This document shows positions 1-8,560 of a stretch of 64,000 nt of DNA, piece after piece; the first letter of the stretch is position 1; the number at the start of each line of letters is the position of its first letter. Location: NCBI RefSeq assembly GCF_003003215.1, contig NZ_PVUF01000004.1, positions 248,001 to 312,000 on the forward strand, written 5' to 3'. The notes beneath the pieces are model-generated. The model was not told where the DNA came from, did no database searches, and worked only from the letters and a program-made list of their open reading frames with translations. Both the position numbers and the translations under genes were made by a program. This DNA is from Tritonibacter scottomollicae. GTDB taxonomy: Bacteria > Pseudomonadota > Alphaproteobacteria > Rhodobacterales > Rhodobacteraceae.

Positions 1-248
1 ATACGTTGCATGGGCAGGGCATCAAGACGGCTGGCGCGCGTATCGTCATCGACGGTCAGGCGCAGGACGGCACGCCGGAGGCGATTTACGTCAAGGACGC
101 GCCGGGGTTCACGCTCGCGGTGCAATGGCACCCGGAGTATCGCGCTGGCGAAGACCCGGTGTCGAGGCCGCTGTTCGAGGCCTTTGGCACCGCAGCGCGA
201 TCCTGGCTGGCGGGGGTGAGACCGGCCCCCCTGCAGCTCTCGGCCTGA
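1..248 (+). CDS. Class I glutamine amidotransferase, C-terminal fragment (PuuD-like)
   Basis: This is the last 80 or so codons of a gene whose start lies left of the window. The frame is open to the window edge and ends at TGA 246-248. The fragment carries QWHPEY, the His-x-Glu pair that completes the Cys-His-Glu triad of class I glutamine amidotransferases. The preceding stretch (HGQGIK, then EAIYVKDAPGFTLAVQWHPE) resembles gamma-glutamyl-gamma-aminobutyrate hydrolases of the PuuD type, which release GABA in putrescine breakdown. The nucleophile cysteine is outside the window, so activity cannot be judged. Other peptidase C26 proteins remain possible. Confidence 0.75.
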   Translation, partial: TLHGQGIKTAGARIVIDGQAQDGTPEAIYVKDAPGFTLAVQWHPEYRAGEDPVSRPLFEAFGTAARSWLAGVRPAPLQLSA

Positions 249-259
249 AGCCGCCGGGG

Positions 260-309
260 TTGGCAGCGAGGCTCTGCCTCGCGCTCCGAGATATTTTTGA
301 AAAGATGAA
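260..309 (+). repeat. Dispersed intergenic hairpin element, copy 1
   Basis: A 7-bp hairpin (266-272 with 276-282, loop TCT) is followed by the AT-rich core GAGATATTTTTGAAAAGATG at 288-307. Positions 286-309 are identical to 59729-59752, and diverged reverse copies lie at 4611-4662 and 42187-42237. It sits just behind a stop codon. The hairpin next to an A/T-rich core could end transcription, but the core is conserved beyond what a terminator needs. Confidence 0.75.
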
Positions 310-393
310 AACAGGGCCGTGCGCTCTGCGTCTGGCCCGGGAAGAACTTCAGGATCAGGGGGTGAGGCCCAATCTCCGATGCGCTGGCGCAAC

Positions 394-1146
394 TTAGATC
401 TGTCCGCCGGCGATCTCGATGGCCTGGCCGCTGACCGACTCCGACCCTGGCCCACAGAGCCATAGGGCGGCGGCGGCGACCTCTTCCGGGGCGATCAGTC
501 GTTTGTGGCGGTTCGACTTCACCATCATCTGCAGCGCCGCGTCGGGGTCTATCCCGGCACGGTCGGCGATGGAGGCGGTATTGCGCGCCACGATCGGGGT
601 GTCGACATATCCCGGGCAGAGGGCGTTGAAGGTGAACGGTGTGCCAAGGTAATCCTCGCTCAGCGACCGGGTCAGACCGATCAGCCCGTGTTTGCTGGCG
701 CTGTAGCAGGGCGCGCCCTTCAGCCCCCGGACCCCGGCGATGGAGGAAATGGTGAGCACACGTCCCCAATCCGTCTGGTGCATCGATTTCATGCATTCGC
801 GAATGGTCAGAAAGGCGCCGTCCAGATTGGTGGCCATCATGTCGCGCCAGAACTGCAGGCTCATTTTGTGCAACGCCTTGCCTTCGGCCACGCCGGCATT
901 GGCGACGCAGATCTGGATCGGCCCGCGCGCCGCGACCGCAGCGGCCACCCGGGTGCGCACATCCTCTTCGTCGCGTACATCCATCGTCATTGCGTGCAGC
1001 CCTGCGGTGGCGACCTCCTCGAGCACCTGTTGGCGCCGTCCGGTGATGGTGACCTGCGCGCCTTCGGCGGCGAGCGCCCGCGCAATGGCAAGACCGATCC
1101 CGGTGCCGCCGCCGGTGACAAGCGCGTGTTTTCCAGAAATGCTCAT
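394..1146 (-). CDS. SDR-family NAD(P)-dependent oxidoreductase
   Basis: This 250-residue protein is a classical short-chain dehydrogenase. Near the N terminus it has the cofactor motif TGGGTGIG, then a conserved NAG (residues about 87-89), the catalytic serine region TISSIAG and the catalytic YSASK. The C-terminal part PGYVDTP and the final SGQAIEIAGGQ are typical of the 3-hydroxybutyrate and 3-hydroxyacyl-CoA dehydrogenase branch, so a hydroxyacyl or hydroxybutyrate substrate is a reasonable guess but not shown. The start ATG at 1146 is preceded by GGGAGGAC, a good ribosome site. It is transcribed away from pntA and its neighbours give no pathway clue. Confidence 0.85.
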   Translation of the reverse strand: MSISGKHALVTGGGTGIGLAIARALAAEGAQVTITGRRQQVLEEVATAGLHAMTMDVRDEEDVRTRVAAAVAARGPIQICVANAGVAEGKALHKMSLQFWRDMMATNLDGAFLTIRECMKSMHQTDWGRVLTISSIAGVRGLKGAPCYSASKHGLIGLTRSLSEDYLGTPFTFNALCPGYVDTPIVARNTASIADRAGIDPDAALQMMVKSNRHKRLIAPEEVAAAALWLCGPGSESVSGQAIEIAGGQI

Positions 1147-1527
1147 GACGAAGTCCTCCCTTGATGACTGAGCCTATCCCGAGCCTGCGCCAGGGCAAGC
1201 ACGCCGTCCCGTCATAATGTTGTGCCGGATTGGACAATCTGGCAGTTTGCGGGGTGAAATTGGCGCGAACAGAGGTTGAATTGTCGCAATGGGCGAGAAT
1301 TCTGAGGAGGATGCTTTTCATTCTCGCGCACATCTGTTGCTTTGAGCGCGAGCGTCCGGTGTCCAGTGACTGGTAGGTTCCATGCAAGACGCGGAACTGC
1401 CTGATATCCCATGGACTTGCCGCGACGCAGCGAAAAGCTTGCGCAATAATATTGCGCCGTGTATGTAGGGTATTTGCGAAACGTGCGCAGCCGGTCGAGG
1501 TGATCGGTGCAGACAGGGGGAAGACTG
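1147..1527. other. Gene-free divergent promoter region between the SDR gene and pntA
   Basis: This 381-bp stretch separates two divergent genes and should hold both promoters. It contains an inverted repeat GCGAGAAT (1293-1300) with ATTCTCGC (1320-1327) and the perfect palindrome at 1441-1457. I found no convincing protein gene. A 21-codon ORF at 1311 has GAGGAGG directly against its ATG, which leaves no room for normal initiation. Confidence 0.6.
1441..1457. promoter_or_regulatory. Perfect 17-nt palindrome upstream of pntA (possible operator)
   Basis: GCGCAATA at 1441-1448 and TATTGCGC at 1450-1457 are exact reverse complements around one central A. The site ends 70 bp before the pntA start codon, where a dimeric regulator of the transhydrogenase promoter could bind. 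I do not recognise the regulator. The sequence also fits poorly as a terminator, because there is no T-run and no gene ends here. Confidence 0.5.
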
Positions 1528-3102
1528 GTGAAAATAGGCACACCAAAAGAGATAGCTGAGGGCGAGGCACGCGTTGCAATGACGCCTGCGTCGGCTCTGG
1601 ATCTTCAGAAACTGGGGTTTGAATGCTGTATCGAGGCCGGGGCCGGACAGGCGGCGGGCTTTACCGATGCAGCCTATTCCGAGGCTGGCGTTGAGGTGGT
1701 CAAGACCGCCGCCGCGCTGTGGAAAACAGCCGACATCATCGCCAAGGTGCGGCAGCCAAACGAGACCGAGCTGAAGCGATTGACCAAGGCAAAAACGCTG
1801 ATCTCCTTCTTCAACCCGGGCGGCAATAAGGATGGGCTTGAGCTGGCCAAATCCAAGGGCGCCACGGTGATCGCCATGGAAATGGTGCCGCGGATCTCCC
1901 GCGCGCAGAAGATGGACGCGTTGAGTTCGATGGCGAATATCGCCGGCTATCGCGCGGTGATCGAGGCAGGCAACAACTTTGATCGCTTCTTCACTGGCCA
2001 GATTACCGCGGCGGGCAAGGTGCCCCCGGCCAAGGTGCTGGTGGTGGGCGCGGGCGTGGCGGGGCTGGCTGCCATCGGCACGTCCACCAGCCTCGGCGCT
2101 GTGACCTATGCCTTTGACGTGCGCCCCGAAGTGGCGGAGCAGGTCGAGTCCATGGGCGCGGAATTTGTCTACCTCGATTTCGAGGAAGAACAGCAGGATG
2201 GCGCGGCCACCGGCGGCTACGCCGCTGTGTCGAGCCCGGAGTTCCGCGAGGCCCAGCTGGCCAAGTTCCGTGAGCTGGCACCTGAGGTCGATATCGTCAT
2301 CACCACCGCGCTGATCCCTAACCGCGAGGCGCCCAAGCTGTGGCTGGCCGATATGGTCGCCGCGATGAAGCGTGGCTCGGTCATTGTGGACCTTGCGGCA
2401 GAGCGCGGCGGCAATGTCGAGGGCACCGTTCGGGATGAGAAGATCATCACCGACAATGGTGTGACCATCGTCGGCTACACCGATTTCCCCAGCCGGATGG
2501 CGAGCCAGTCCTCCAGCCTCTATGCCACCAACATCCGCCACATGATGACCGACCTGACGCCTGAAAAGGACGGCCAGGTGGTGCATGACATGGAGGATGA
2601 CGTGATCCGTGGCTCCACCGTGACCCACGCGGGCGAGATCACCTTCCCGCCGCCGCCGCCAAAGGTGCAGGCGATCGCGGCGCAGAAGAAACCCGAGCCG
2701 CCCAAAGAGCTGACGGCAGAGGAAAAACGCGCTCAGGAAGTCGCTGCCTTCAAGCAGCAGACCAAGAACCAGGTCACCCTTCTGGCGGTGGGCGCAGCCC
2801 TGCTGCTCGGCGTTGGTCTGGTGGCCCCTGCGAGCTTCATGCAGCACTTCATCGTCTTTGTGCTGGCGGTCTTTGTCGGCTTCCAGGTGATCTGGAACGT
2901 CTCGCACTCCCTGCACACGCCTTTGATGGCTGTCACAAATGCGATCTCCTCGATCATCATCCTGGGCGCGCTGATGCAGATCGGCTCTGGCTCCTGGCTG
3001 GTGATTTTCCTTGCGGCGCTTAGCGTCTTTATGGCCGGAATTAACATCTTCGGCGGCTTCCTCGTGACACGGCGCATGCTCGCCATGTTCCAGAAATCCT
3101 GA
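1528..3102 (+). CDS. pntA: NAD(P) transhydrogenase subunit alpha
   Basis: PntA pairs with PntB to couple proton entry to hydride transfer from NADH to NADP+ at the inner membrane. The 524-residue product has the alanine-dehydrogenase-like NAD domain, starting [19 protein letters not shown], with the nucleotide loop GAGVAG near residues 174-179. Four membrane spans fill about residues 414-520, as in the single-chain alpha subunit of enterobacteria rather than the split PntAA/PntAB form of some alphaproteobacteria. A Pro/Lys/Glu-rich linker precedes them (about 375-410). I chose GTG 1528 because AGGGGGA lies seven bases upstream and homologues begin at this point; GTG 1507 is in frame but lacks such a site. 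pntB follows after 13 bp. Confidence 0.96.
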   Translation: MKIGTPKEIAEGEARVAMTPASALDLQKLGFECCIEAGAGQAAGFTDAAYSEAGVEVVKTAAALWKTADIIAKVRQPNETELKRLTKAKTLISFFNPGGNKDGLELAKSKGATVIAMEMVPRISRAQKMDALSSMANIAGYRAVIEAGNNFDRFFTGQITAAGKVPPAKVLVVGAGVAGLAAIGTSTSLGAVTYAFDVRPEVAEQVESMGAEFVYLDFEEEQQDGAATGGYAAVSSPEFREAQLAKFRELAPEVDIVITTALIPNREAPKLWLADMVAAMKRGSVIVDLAAERGGNVEGTVRDEKIITDNGVTIVGYTDFPSRMASQSSSLYATNIRHMMTDLTPEKDGQVVHDMEDDVIRGSTVTHAGEITFPPPPPKVQAIAAQKKPEPPKELTAEEKRAQEVAAFKQQTKNQVTLLAVGAALLLGVGLVAPASFMQHFIVFVLAVFVGFQVIWNVSHSLHTPLMAVTNAISSIIILGALMQIGSGSWLVIFLAALSVFMAGINIFGGFLVTRRMLAMFQKS

Positions 3103-3115
3103 AGGAGGAGAGATC

Positions 3116-4549
3116 ATGGACTATGGATTCACGACGGCGGCCTATGTGGTCGCGGCGGTTCTCTTTATCCTCAGCCTCGGCGGTCTGTCGGGACAGGAAA
3201 GCGCCAAGCGCGCGGTCTGGTACGGCATTGCCGGCATGGGGCTGGCGGTCTTTGCAACCCTGATTGGGCCGGGCTCCGGCCTTTGGTTCCTGTCGTTGGT
3301 GCTGATCGGTGCCGGCGGTGTGATCGGCTATATGCTGGCCTCGAAGGTCGAAATGACCCAGATGCCGGAGCTGGTGGCAGGCATGCATGCGCTGGTCGGT
3401 CTGGCCGCCGTTCTGGTGGGCTTCAACGCCCATATCGAGCTGGGCCGGGTGCTGGCGATGGACGAAGGCACGCGCAAGACGTTGGAAGGCTTTGCCGCGC
3501 TGTTGGCCAAGAAAGACAGCGTCGAGATCAACATCCTGCGGGTCGAGGTCTTCCTCGGCGTGTTCATCGGCGCGGTGACATTCACCGGCTCGGTGATCGC
3601 CTATGGCAAGCTGTCGGGCAAGGTGTCGTCGAAGGCGGAGAAGCTGCCGGGCGGGCATATGCTGAACCTCGGCGCTGCGGTGCTGTCGCTCCTGTGCCTG
3701 TTCTGGTATCTCGGCTCCGGTGGTTTTGTGCCGCTGGCCCTGATGACGCTGGCCGCATTGTTCATCGGCTATCACCTGATCATGGGCATCGGCGGCGCCG
3801 ACATGCCGGTGGTGGTTTCCATGCTGAACAGCTACTCTGGCTGGGCGGCGGCGGCGATCGGCTTCTCCTTGGGCAATGACCTCCTGATCGTGGTCGGCGC
3901 ACTGGTGGGCTCGTCTGGCGCGATCCTCAGCTACATCATGTGCAAGGCGATGAACCGGTCGTTCGTGTCGGTGATCCTGGGCGGCTTTGGCGGCACCACG
4001 GGCCCTGCAATGGAGGTCGAGGGCGAGCAGGTGGCGATCGACGCCGACGGTGTTGCCACGGCGCTGGACGAGGCCGACAGCATCGTGATCATCCCCGGCT
4101 ACGGCATGGCGGTGGCGCAGGCGCAGCAGAATGTGGCGGAACTCACCCGTCGCCTGCGCGCCAAGGGCAAAAACGTGCGCTTTGCGATCCACCCGGTGGC
4201 GGGCCGTCTGCCGGGGCATATGAACGTGCTCTTGGCCGAGGCGAAAGTTCCTTACGACATCGTGCTGGAGATGGACGAGATCAACGACGACTTCCCGGAG
4301 ACGGATGTGGCCATCGTGATCGGTTCCAACGACATCGTGAACCCGGCCGCACAAGAAGACCCCAACTCTCCGATCGCCGGCATGCCGGTGCTGGAGTGCT
4401 GGAAGGCGAAACAGGTGTTTGTCTCCAAACGCGGTCAGGGCACCGGATATTCCGGCATCGAGAACCCGCTGTTCTTCAAGGACAACACCCGCATGTTCTA
4501 CGGTGACGCAAAACAGTCACTCAGCACGCTGCTCAACCTGATCAGCTGA
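3116..4549 (+). CDS. pntB: NAD(P) transhydrogenase subunit beta
   Basis: PntB supplies the rest of the membrane channel and the NADP(H)-binding domain III of the transhydrogenase. The 477-residue product has hydrophobic helices over about residues 5-270 and then the soluble Rossmann-like domain with [13 protein letters not shown] near residue 325 and SNDIVNPAA further on, both NADP-site signatures. The end, RMFYGDAK, is typical of the family. A strong GAAGGAGGAGAG sits before the ATG, and the pntA stop overlaps its first bases, so the two genes form one operon closed by the terminator at 4574. Confidence 0.97.
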   Translation: MDYGFTTAAYVVAAVLFILSLGGLSGQESAKRAVWYGIAGMGLAVFATLIGPGSGLWFLSLVLIGAGGVIGYMLASKVEMTQMPELVAGMHALVGLAAVLVGFNAHIELGRVLAMDEGTRKTLEGFAALLAKKDSVEINILRVEVFLGVFIGAVTFTGSVIAYGKLSGKVSSKAEKLPGGHMLNLGAAVLSLLCLFWYLGSGGFVPLALMTLAALFIGYHLIMGIGGADMPVVVSMLNSYSGWAAAAIGFSLGNDLLIVVGALVGSSGAILSYIMCKAMNRSFVSVILGGFGGTTGPAMEVEGEQVAIDADGVATALDEADSIVIIPGYGMAVAQAQQNVAELTRRLRAKGKNVRFAIHPVAGRLPGHMNVLLAEAKVPYDIVLEMDEINDDFPETDVAIVIGSNDIVNPAAQEDPNSPIAGMPVLECWKAKQVFVSKRGQGTGYSGIENPLFFKDNTRMFYGDAKQSLSTLLNLIS

Positions 4550-4573
4550 TCGCGACCAGCTACAAGAGAACAG

Positions 4574-4602
4574 AGGGCGCCCCGTTTGGAGCGCCCTTTT
4601 TG
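4574..4602 (+). terminator. Rho-independent terminator of pntAB
   Basis: AGGGCGC (4574-4580) pairs with GCGCCCT (4591-4597) across a 10-base loop and runs directly into TTTTTGCTTT. It begins 25 bp after the pntB stop codon. Confidence 0.85.
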
Positions 4603-4610
4603 CTTTCACC

Positions 4611-4662
4611 TTTTCCATAAATATCTCGGGGAGGCCCGCTCAGGGCCGGGGGCAGCGCCCCC
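4611..4662 (-). repeat. Dispersed intergenic hairpin element, copy 2 (reverse)
   Basis: Read on the minus strand this has the GC hairpin GGGGGC-GCT-GCCCCC (4662-4648), a second short GC repeat, then CCCCGAGATATTTATGGAAA (core, 4631-4611). The order hairpin-then-core matches copies 1 and 4, and the first hairpin is almost the same as that of copy 4. Confidence 0.65.
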
Positions 4663-4918
4663 AGCTCCCTTCGCAGAAGAGACCGCCCCCATCACAACAC
4701 GCGCCAGAGCATTTATGCGGATCTTCGAAAGGCGGGGCCGCTTGATGGCCGTCTGGTCGCCGCAACCAACGATCTCAATGCCGCAAACGATGTGTTCGGG
4801 GCAAAAATGTGCTGTTCTGTATACCGTTGCATCCCGCTAACATATTGATTGGGAAGTAAAACTTTACAACACACGCCCGCTTTGGCTAGGATCTGGCAAC
4901 TCATGCCGGAAGGGTGCC

Positions 4919-6199
4919 ATGGCCGCGATAGAAGATCATCCCCTGCGCTATCAGCTTGTCAACGAGCTGCACGCGCGACCGTTTCCCACCATTGGGGTGC
5001 CCGCCACCGTGGCCTATCTGGCGGTGAAACAGCCCAAGGAGGCAGTGCATCGGGACCGGATGGCAGACCTTCAACACCTGAAGGATCTGCTGGATCGCCA
5101 TGGCGCGCCGCATCCGCAGCCGGGCGCCACACACCACACCGCGCAGCTGGGCCGCCACACCTTGAAGTGGGAGCAGCACACCGAATTTGTCTCCTACACG
5201 CTGCATGGCGATGGGGTCAGCGACCGTGTCTTTGATCCGCAGGATTTTGAGCTGTTCCCTCCGGACTGGCTGGCGCAGGCGCCGGGACAGCGCGTGACCT
5301 CGGCGCTGATCCGCATCGTGCCGCGACCGGCGCAGGAGCAGATCAAGGACAAGGTGCGCAGCTGGTTTGTGCCCGAAAGTCTCGCCATGGCCTCGGTTCT
5401 GGATGACAATGCGATGGTGGCGGGCGATTTCCGCATCGACCCGGCCGGGCATGTGCGCTTTGCGCTTTTTGTCAACGAGGACACCGGCCCGCAGCGGGTG
5501 GGACGGGTGGTGCAGCGGCTTTGTGAGATCGAGACCTATCGCGCGATGTCGATGCTCGGGTTCTCGCGGGCGCGGGGCCTGACGCCGACCATCAGCGCCA
5601 TGGATGCCTCCCTGTCCGAGATGATGGGTGAGATGACCCGCGGCCACGTGCCGGCGGAGCAGACGCTGACACAGCTTCTGACGATCTCGGCAGAGCTGGA
5701 GGCAATGGCGGCGCAATCGGCGTTCCGGTTTGGAGCCACTGGCGCCTATGAAGCGCTGGTGAACCAGCGCATCGCCCTGTTGCGGGAAGAGCGGTTCGAG
5801 GGCTTCCAGACCATGGCGGAGTTCATGCTGCGCCGGTTCGAACCTGCGATGCGCACGGTGCAATCCACCGAGAAACGGCTGGCGGTGCTGGCGGACAGGG
5901 CGCGGCGCGCAGGGGAGCTGCTGCGGACACGGGTGGATGTGGAACGCTCGGCACAGAACCAGGAATTGTTGGAGAGTATGGACCGGCGTGCGGATCTGCA
6001 GTTGCGGCTGCAACACACGGTCGAGGGGCTCTCGGTGGTGGCGATCAGCTATTACGCGGTGTCGCTGGCGGCCTATGCGCTCTATCCGCTGGGCAAGGCG
6101 CTGGACCTCAGCAAGGGGATGCTGACGGCGATCATCACGCCTGTGGTGATCGGGGCGGTGTTCCTGGCGGTGCGGCGCATCCGCAAGAGCCTGCATTGA
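4919..6199 (+). CDS. DUF3422 family membrane-anchored protein
   Basis: The 426-residue protein starts with DHPLRYQLVNELHARPFP, the hallmark of DUF3422, a family of unknown function common in proteobacteria. Most of it is soluble and rich in charged helices (about residues 200-370 look able to form a coiled coil). Two hydrophobic segments near the C terminus (about 372-392 and 400-417) should anchor it in the inner membrane, with a basic tail RRIRKSLH. The ATG at 4919 follows AAGGG with short spacing. It stands alone, with pntAB terminated before it and a hairpin pair after it, so context does not suggest a role. Confidence 0.85.
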   Translation: MAAIEDHPLRYQLVNELHARPFPTIGVPATVAYLAVKQPKEAVHRDRMADLQHLKDLLDRHGAPHPQPGATHHTAQLGRHTLKWEQHTEFVSYTLHGDGVSDRVFDPQDFELFPPDWLAQAPGQRVTSALIRIVPRPAQEQIKDKVRSWFVPESLAMASVLDDNAMVAGDFRIDPAGHVRFALFVNEDTGPQRVGRVVQRLCEIETYRAMSMLGFSRARGLTPTISAMDASLSEMMGEMTRGHVPAEQTLTQLLTISAELEAMAAQSAFRFGATGAYEALVNQRIALLREERFEGFQTMAEFMLRRFEPAMRTVQSTEKRLAVLADRARRAGELLRTRVDVERSAQNQELLESMDRRADLQLRLQHTVEGLSVVAISYYAVSLAAYALYPLGKALDLSKGMLTAIITPVVIGAVFLAVRRIRKSLH

Positions 6200-6253
6200 T
6201 AGGCGGGGGCGTGGAGAACCAATAGAACAGCCTTGTTCGGGCGAGAGGCCGGA

Positions 6254-6310
6254 CAGCGCCCGACCCTCCCCCCGGGAGGGCGCTTTGCACCCAGCCAGGC
6301 TCGGGCGCTG
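6254..6310. repeat. Nested inverted repeat behind the DUF3422 gene
   Basis: CAGCGCCCGA (6254-6263) is the exact reverse complement of TCGGGCGCTG (6301-6310). Inside it sits a second repeat, CCCTCCC with GGGAGGG. The structure lies just before an ordinary terminator, so it is not needed for termination and may be another mobile or dispersed palindromic unit. Confidence 0.55.
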
Positions 6311-6326
6311 CGCTCTCAAATCAAAA

Positions 6327-6350
6327 AAGGCCGCCTCATCGGGCGGCCTT
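6327..6350. terminator. Bidirectional terminator between convergent genes
   Basis: AAGGCCGCC (6327-6335) pairs perfectly with GGCGGCCTT (6342-6350). An A-run (6323-6328) on one side and TTTTCT on the other allow termination of both the DUF3422 gene (plus) and the ABC permease operon (minus). Confidence 0.85.
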
Positions 6351-6369
6351 TTCTACTTGAGTTGCTGCC

Positions 6370-7362
6370 TCAGCGGCCCCGGATGCGCGGATCCAGCGCG
6401 TCGCGCAGGCCGTCCCCGAGGTAGTTCACCGACAGCACCGTCAGCGAGATCAGGATACCGGGCCAGAGCACGCGCTCCGGGAACAGGGTCATCCGGTCCA
6501 CGGCGTCATTCAGCAGGCGGCCCCAGGTCGGGAAGTCCGGCGGGAAGCCAAAGCCGAGGAACGACAGCGCCGACTCGGTGATGATCGCGGTCGCAATCCC
6601 GAGGGTGGCCGACACCATGATGGGCGACAGCACGTTGGGCAGGATGTGGCGCGAGATGATGTTGCTTGGCTTGGTGCCGATGGAGCGTGCCGCGAGCACG
6701 AACTCGCGTTCCTTGATCGCCAGCACATCACCGCGCACGATCCGCGCGGTCGGCATCCAGGAGGTGATCCCGATCAGGCAGACGATAAGCACGAATATGC
6801 CGCCTTCTGGCCCGATGGACTGCGACAGCGACTCGCGAAACAAGACCGCCGCCACCAGGATCATCGGCAGGAGGGGCAGGGCCAGGAACAGGTCGGTCAA
6901 CCGCATCAGGAGACCGTCGAGCTTTTTGAAGTAGCCCGCAATCACACCGATGAAGCTGCCGAGGATCAGTGCCAGGATCATCGCGGCCATACCGACCGCG
7001 AGGGATACCCGCCCCCCGAACATCAGCCGCGCCAGCGTGTCACGACCAAGGTTGTCCGTGCCCAAAGGATAGGCCCAGTCCATCTTGGCCGAGGGATCCC
7101 ACAGCACGTGATAGATCGGGCGCATGTCGCGCAGGGTGATGAAATCCCGGCCCGTGGGCACGAATTTCGCATCGTTCCAGTAAACGAACGGGCCGACAAC
7201 GACGCCAAGCACGATGCCGAGGAACAGGCAGCCGCCGAACAGTGCGCCACGGTGGGATTTGAACTGGTCCCAGATGTCGCGCCATTGGCTGCGTGGTGGT
7301 TTGGACAGCTCGTCCTGCACGCTGGAATGCTGCAGGCTCTGGTCTTTTGCAGCGTCAGTCAT
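6370..7362 (-). CDS. Peptide-type ABC transporter permease (DppC/OppC family)
   Basis: This is one of two inner-membrane channel subunits of an oligopeptide-type importer. The 330-residue protein has an N-terminal span (FGGCLFLGIVLGVVVGPFVY), a periplasmic loop ending PLGTDNLGRD, then the five-helix core. The cytoplasmic EAA-type coupling helix is visible as VLAARSIGTKPSNIISRHILPN, and the end (NYLGDGLRDALDPR) is typical of OppC. I chose ATG 7362, preceded by GAGGATCC, rather than upstream ATGs, because it overlaps the stop of the partner permease by eight bases, which suggests translational coupling. Confidence 0.92.
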   Translation of the reverse strand: MTDAAKDQSLQHSSVQDELSKPPRSQWRDIWDQFKSHRGALFGGCLFLGIVLGVVVGPFVYWNDAKFVPTGRDFITLRDMRPIYHVLWDPSAKMDWAYPLGTDNLGRDTLARLMFGGRVSLAVGMAAMILALILGSFIGVIAGYFKKLDGLLMRLTDLFLALPLLPMILVAAVLFRESLSQSIGPEGGIFVLIVCLIGITSWMPTARIVRGDVLAIKEREFVLAARSIGTKPSNIISRHILPNVLSPIMVSATLGIATAIITESALSFLGFGFPPDFPTWGRLLNDAVDRMTLFPERVLWPGILISLTVLSVNYLGDGLRDALDPRIRGR

Positions 7363-8362
7363 AGCGGATCCTCGGGTCGAGAATGCCATAGAGCACATCG
7401 GCGATCAGGTTGAACAGCACGATGAGCACGGCAAAGATGAAGGTCAGGGTTTGCACCATGGGCAGGTCGTTGGCCTGAATGGCGCCGATCAGGAGCTGGC
7501 CGATGCCGTTCACCTTGAACACCTGTTCTGTGATAATGGCGCCGCCAAAGATCGACGGAACCCCCAGCGCGATCACGGTGACCACAGGGATCATCGAATT
7601 GCGCAGAACATGCACCATGACCACGACATATTCGCCCAGACCCTTGGCCCGCGCGGTGCGCACATAGTCCTGGTTGAGGTTGTCGAGCATCGAGGCGCGC
7701 ATGAAGCGGCTGAGCTGTGCGGTGATCTGCAGCGCCAGCACCATCACCGGCATTACCATCTGCTGCAGCTGCTTCACGAAGGTCTCCCAGCTGGTGACCT
7801 CCAGCGTGGTGTCATAGATCGACGGGAACCAGCCCAGCTGGACCGAGAAGATCACGATCACCAGCACGCCTGAAAAGAACGGCGGCACGGAGAAGCCGAC
7901 CATCGACACGAAGGTGCCGAGCTGGTCGAACCAGCTGTACTGGCGATAGGCCGAATAGATGCCGATCGGCAGCGCGATCAGGATCGCGACGATATAGGCG
8001 GTGCCAACGACCATCAGGGTCTGCGGCAGGCGCTGCACCACGATGTCCATCACCGGGGAACGGGTCTGCCAGGAGATCACGCGCAGATCGCCGGCGGAAA
8101 AGGACGTGCCGAAGATATGGTCGATCAGAACCTGGGGTTCGATCCAGAAGAACTGCACGATCCATTTCCAGAACCGGATATGGACGGGCTCGCCAAGGCC
8201 GAGGGCCAGGCGCATCTTCTCTTTCACTTCGGGGGGGACGGTCAGGGGAACCTGCGCCATGGGGTCGCCGGGGGCGAGCTCCAGCAGCAGGAAGATCACG
8301 AGACTGATAAACAGCAGAGTTGGTACTGCTATGATCAGCCGTCGGATGGTAAAAGTCAGCAT
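7355..8362 (-). CDS. Peptide-type ABC transporter permease (DppB/OppB family)
   Basis: The 335-residue protein is the OppB-type permease: an N-terminal span beginning TIRRLIIAVPTLLFISLVIF, the family's LAPGDP turn, a large loop, and the coupling region YVRTARAKGLGEYVVVMVHV. It ends LYGILDPRIRYD, the usual OppB terminus. It lies between the solute-binding protein gene and the OppC partner on the minus strand, with a stable hairpin in the roughly 200-bp gap upstream that probably lowers its expression relative to the binding protein. Confidence 0.92.
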   Translation of the reverse strand: MLTFTIRRLIIAVPTLLFISLVIFLLLELAPGDPMAQVPLTVPPEVKEKMRLALGLGEPVHIRFWKWIVQFFWIEPQVLIDHIFGTSFSAGDLRVISWQTRSPVMDIVVQRLPQTLMVVGTAYIVAILIALPIGIYSAYRQYSWFDQLGTFVSMVGFSVPPFFSGVLVIVIFSVQLGWFPSIYDTTLEVTSWETFVKQLQQMVMPVMVLALQITAQLSRFMRASMLDNLNQDYVRTARAKGLGEYVVVMVHVLRNSMIPVVTVIALGVPSIFGGAIITEQVFKVNGIGQLLIGAIQANDLPMVQTLTFIFAVLIVLFNLIADVLYGILDPRIRYD

Positions 8363-8513
8363 CAGCCAGGCGCCTTTGCAAATGGGTTGTCGACAGGTCC
8401 GCGTTTGCCTTGCCCTTGCGGGGTGGGGATCGCGTGATGCCGGGCCTCTTAAGTCATGTCCGGCGTGACGACAATGCCGGGCGTCTCAGGAGAACGGTAA
8501 CGCGAATACCAGC

Positions 8514-8539
8514 GGGCCCCGGCATGAAAACCGGGGCCC
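8514..8539 (-). promoter_or_regulatory. Intercistronic GC hairpin between binding protein and permease genes
   Basis: GGGCCCCGG (8514-8522) pairs perfectly with CCGGGGCCC (8531-8539) around an eight-base loop. It sits just behind the binding-protein stop codon and has no T-run, so it looks like an RNA 3'-end stabiliser or partial attenuator, as often found between abundant binding-protein genes and their permeases. Confidence 0.6.
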
Positions 8540-8560
8540 CTGTTGATCGCGGACGAACGT

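Larger units (their letters stand above)
4550..4918. other. Gene-free stretch between pntB and the DUF3422 gene
   Basis: This 369-bp region holds the pntB terminator, reverse copy 2 of the dispersed hairpin element, and about 250 bp that should contain the promoter of the next gene. I saw no convincing small gene and no clear -35/-10 pair in it. Confidence 0.6.

Noticed and set aside
1311-1376. A 21-codon ORF upstream of pntA beginning after GAGGAGG
   Set aside because: The purine run touches the ATG, leaving no spacing for initiation, and the encoded peptide shows nothing of note.
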